Shown here: positions 5,664-5,886 of the stretch, in pieces | How positions within the stretch are numbered: position 1 is the stretch's first letter | How the letters are laid out: every line of letters starts with the position of its first letter | NCBI GenBank assembly: GCA_027056215.1 | Contig: JALULO010000267.1 | Location: 1 to 5,886 of the forward strand | DNA from: Campylobacterales bacterium | GTDB lineage: Bacteria; Campylobacterota; Campylobacteria; Campylobacterales; QNZT01 | DNA: 5,886 bases | Direction of reading: 5' to 3' | Notes under the pieces: generated by a model | What the model saw: the letters and a program-made list of their open reading frames with translations, nothing else | Told to the model about the DNA's origin: nothing | The model's database searches: none | Program-made: the position numbers and the translations under genes

Positions 5664-5886
5664 CTAAGAGAGTAAATTTAGTTTTTTCTTTAAAATAATT
5701 TTTCCTGCTTCTACACCCGGTTGGTCATAGGTATTGACATCTATGAGCTCACCTACTAAAGAAGTGAGGAGTTCATAGTAATACATCAATGCACCAATGT
5801 TACCTTCATTGACTTTAGAAATAGAGATGCTGTCAAGGGGAATATCTTCTTCTAGTAAAGCTTCTATGACAGAGTCACATTGCATA
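5664..5886 (-). CDS. pgi: C-terminal part of glucose-6-phosphate isomerase (runs off the window)
   Basis: The last 73 codons of a frame that enters from beyond base 5886 end at TAG 5666-5664. The protein interconverts glucose 6-phosphate and fructose 6-phosphate in the cytosol. The fragment carries the C-terminal signature region of the family: NEGNIGALMYYYELLTSLVG (26-45 of the visible part) followed by DVNTYDQPGVEAGK (49-62), which includes the conserved DQPGVE near the enzyme's end. The ATG at 5885 is an internal methionine codon, not a start, because a whole Pgi is several hundred residues. Its position before galU links central metabolism to sugar-nucleotide supply. Confidence 0.93.
   Translation of the reverse strand, partial: MQCDSVIEALLEEDIPLDSISISKVNEGNIGALMYYYELLTSLVGELIDVNTYDQPGVEAGKIILKKKLNLLS

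Noticed and set aside
1..5886. CRISPR arrays, tRNA genes, insertion sequences and transposase genes
   Set aside because: I saw no regularly spaced repeats, cloverleaf-like sequences, transposase motifs or terminal inverted repeats. The only repeat pair is the galU tail duplication.

Overview
The window is AT-rich, with short intergenic gaps and purine-rich Shine-Dalgarno sites. Every gene I can support lies on the minus strand, so the genes read from base 5886 down to base 1. The pgi-galU adjacency, the long form of GDP-fucose synthase and the base composition suggest a free-living Campylobacterota (Sulfurovum, Sulfurimonas or a relative). That assignment is inference; no rRNA or other marker gene is present.

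In transcription order the window holds: the last 73 codons of pgi (glucose-6-phosphate isomerase); galU (UTP-glucose-1-phosphate uridylyltransferase); a small antitoxin and a MazF/PemK-type toxin; a short relic of the 3' end of a second, diverged galU; gmd (GDP-mannose 4,6-dehydratase); fcl (GDP-L-fucose synthase); a Wzx-type polysaccharide flippase; a TagD-type glycerol-3-phosphate cytidylyltransferase; and the start of an unidentified membrane protein that leaves the window at base 1.

The genes form a surface-polysaccharide (O-antigen or capsule) precursor and export cluster. Pgi and GalU link central hexose phosphates to UDP-glucose. Gmd and Fcl turn GDP-mannose into GDP-L-fucose. TagD would make CDP-glycerol for glycerol-phosphate decoration. 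Wzx would move the lipid-linked repeat unit across the inner membrane. Spacing is tight from gmd onward: 22 nt gmd-fcl, 3 nt fcl-wzx, a 16-nt overlap wzx-tagD and a 1-nt overlap tagD-membrane protein. This suggests one transcript with translational coupling.

The most unusual part is 4083-4842. A two-gene toxin-antitoxin module sits between the real 3' end of galU and a second copy of that 3' end just before gmd. The two copies match at 47 of 54 bases, and over the 19 shared codons every difference is synonymous. The relic therefore comes from a diverged functional galU, not from a recent tandem duplication. It marks a recombination or insertion event that put the toxin-antitoxin module inside the sugar-nucleotide operon. 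No stretch longer than about 150 bases lacks a gene or gene relic.
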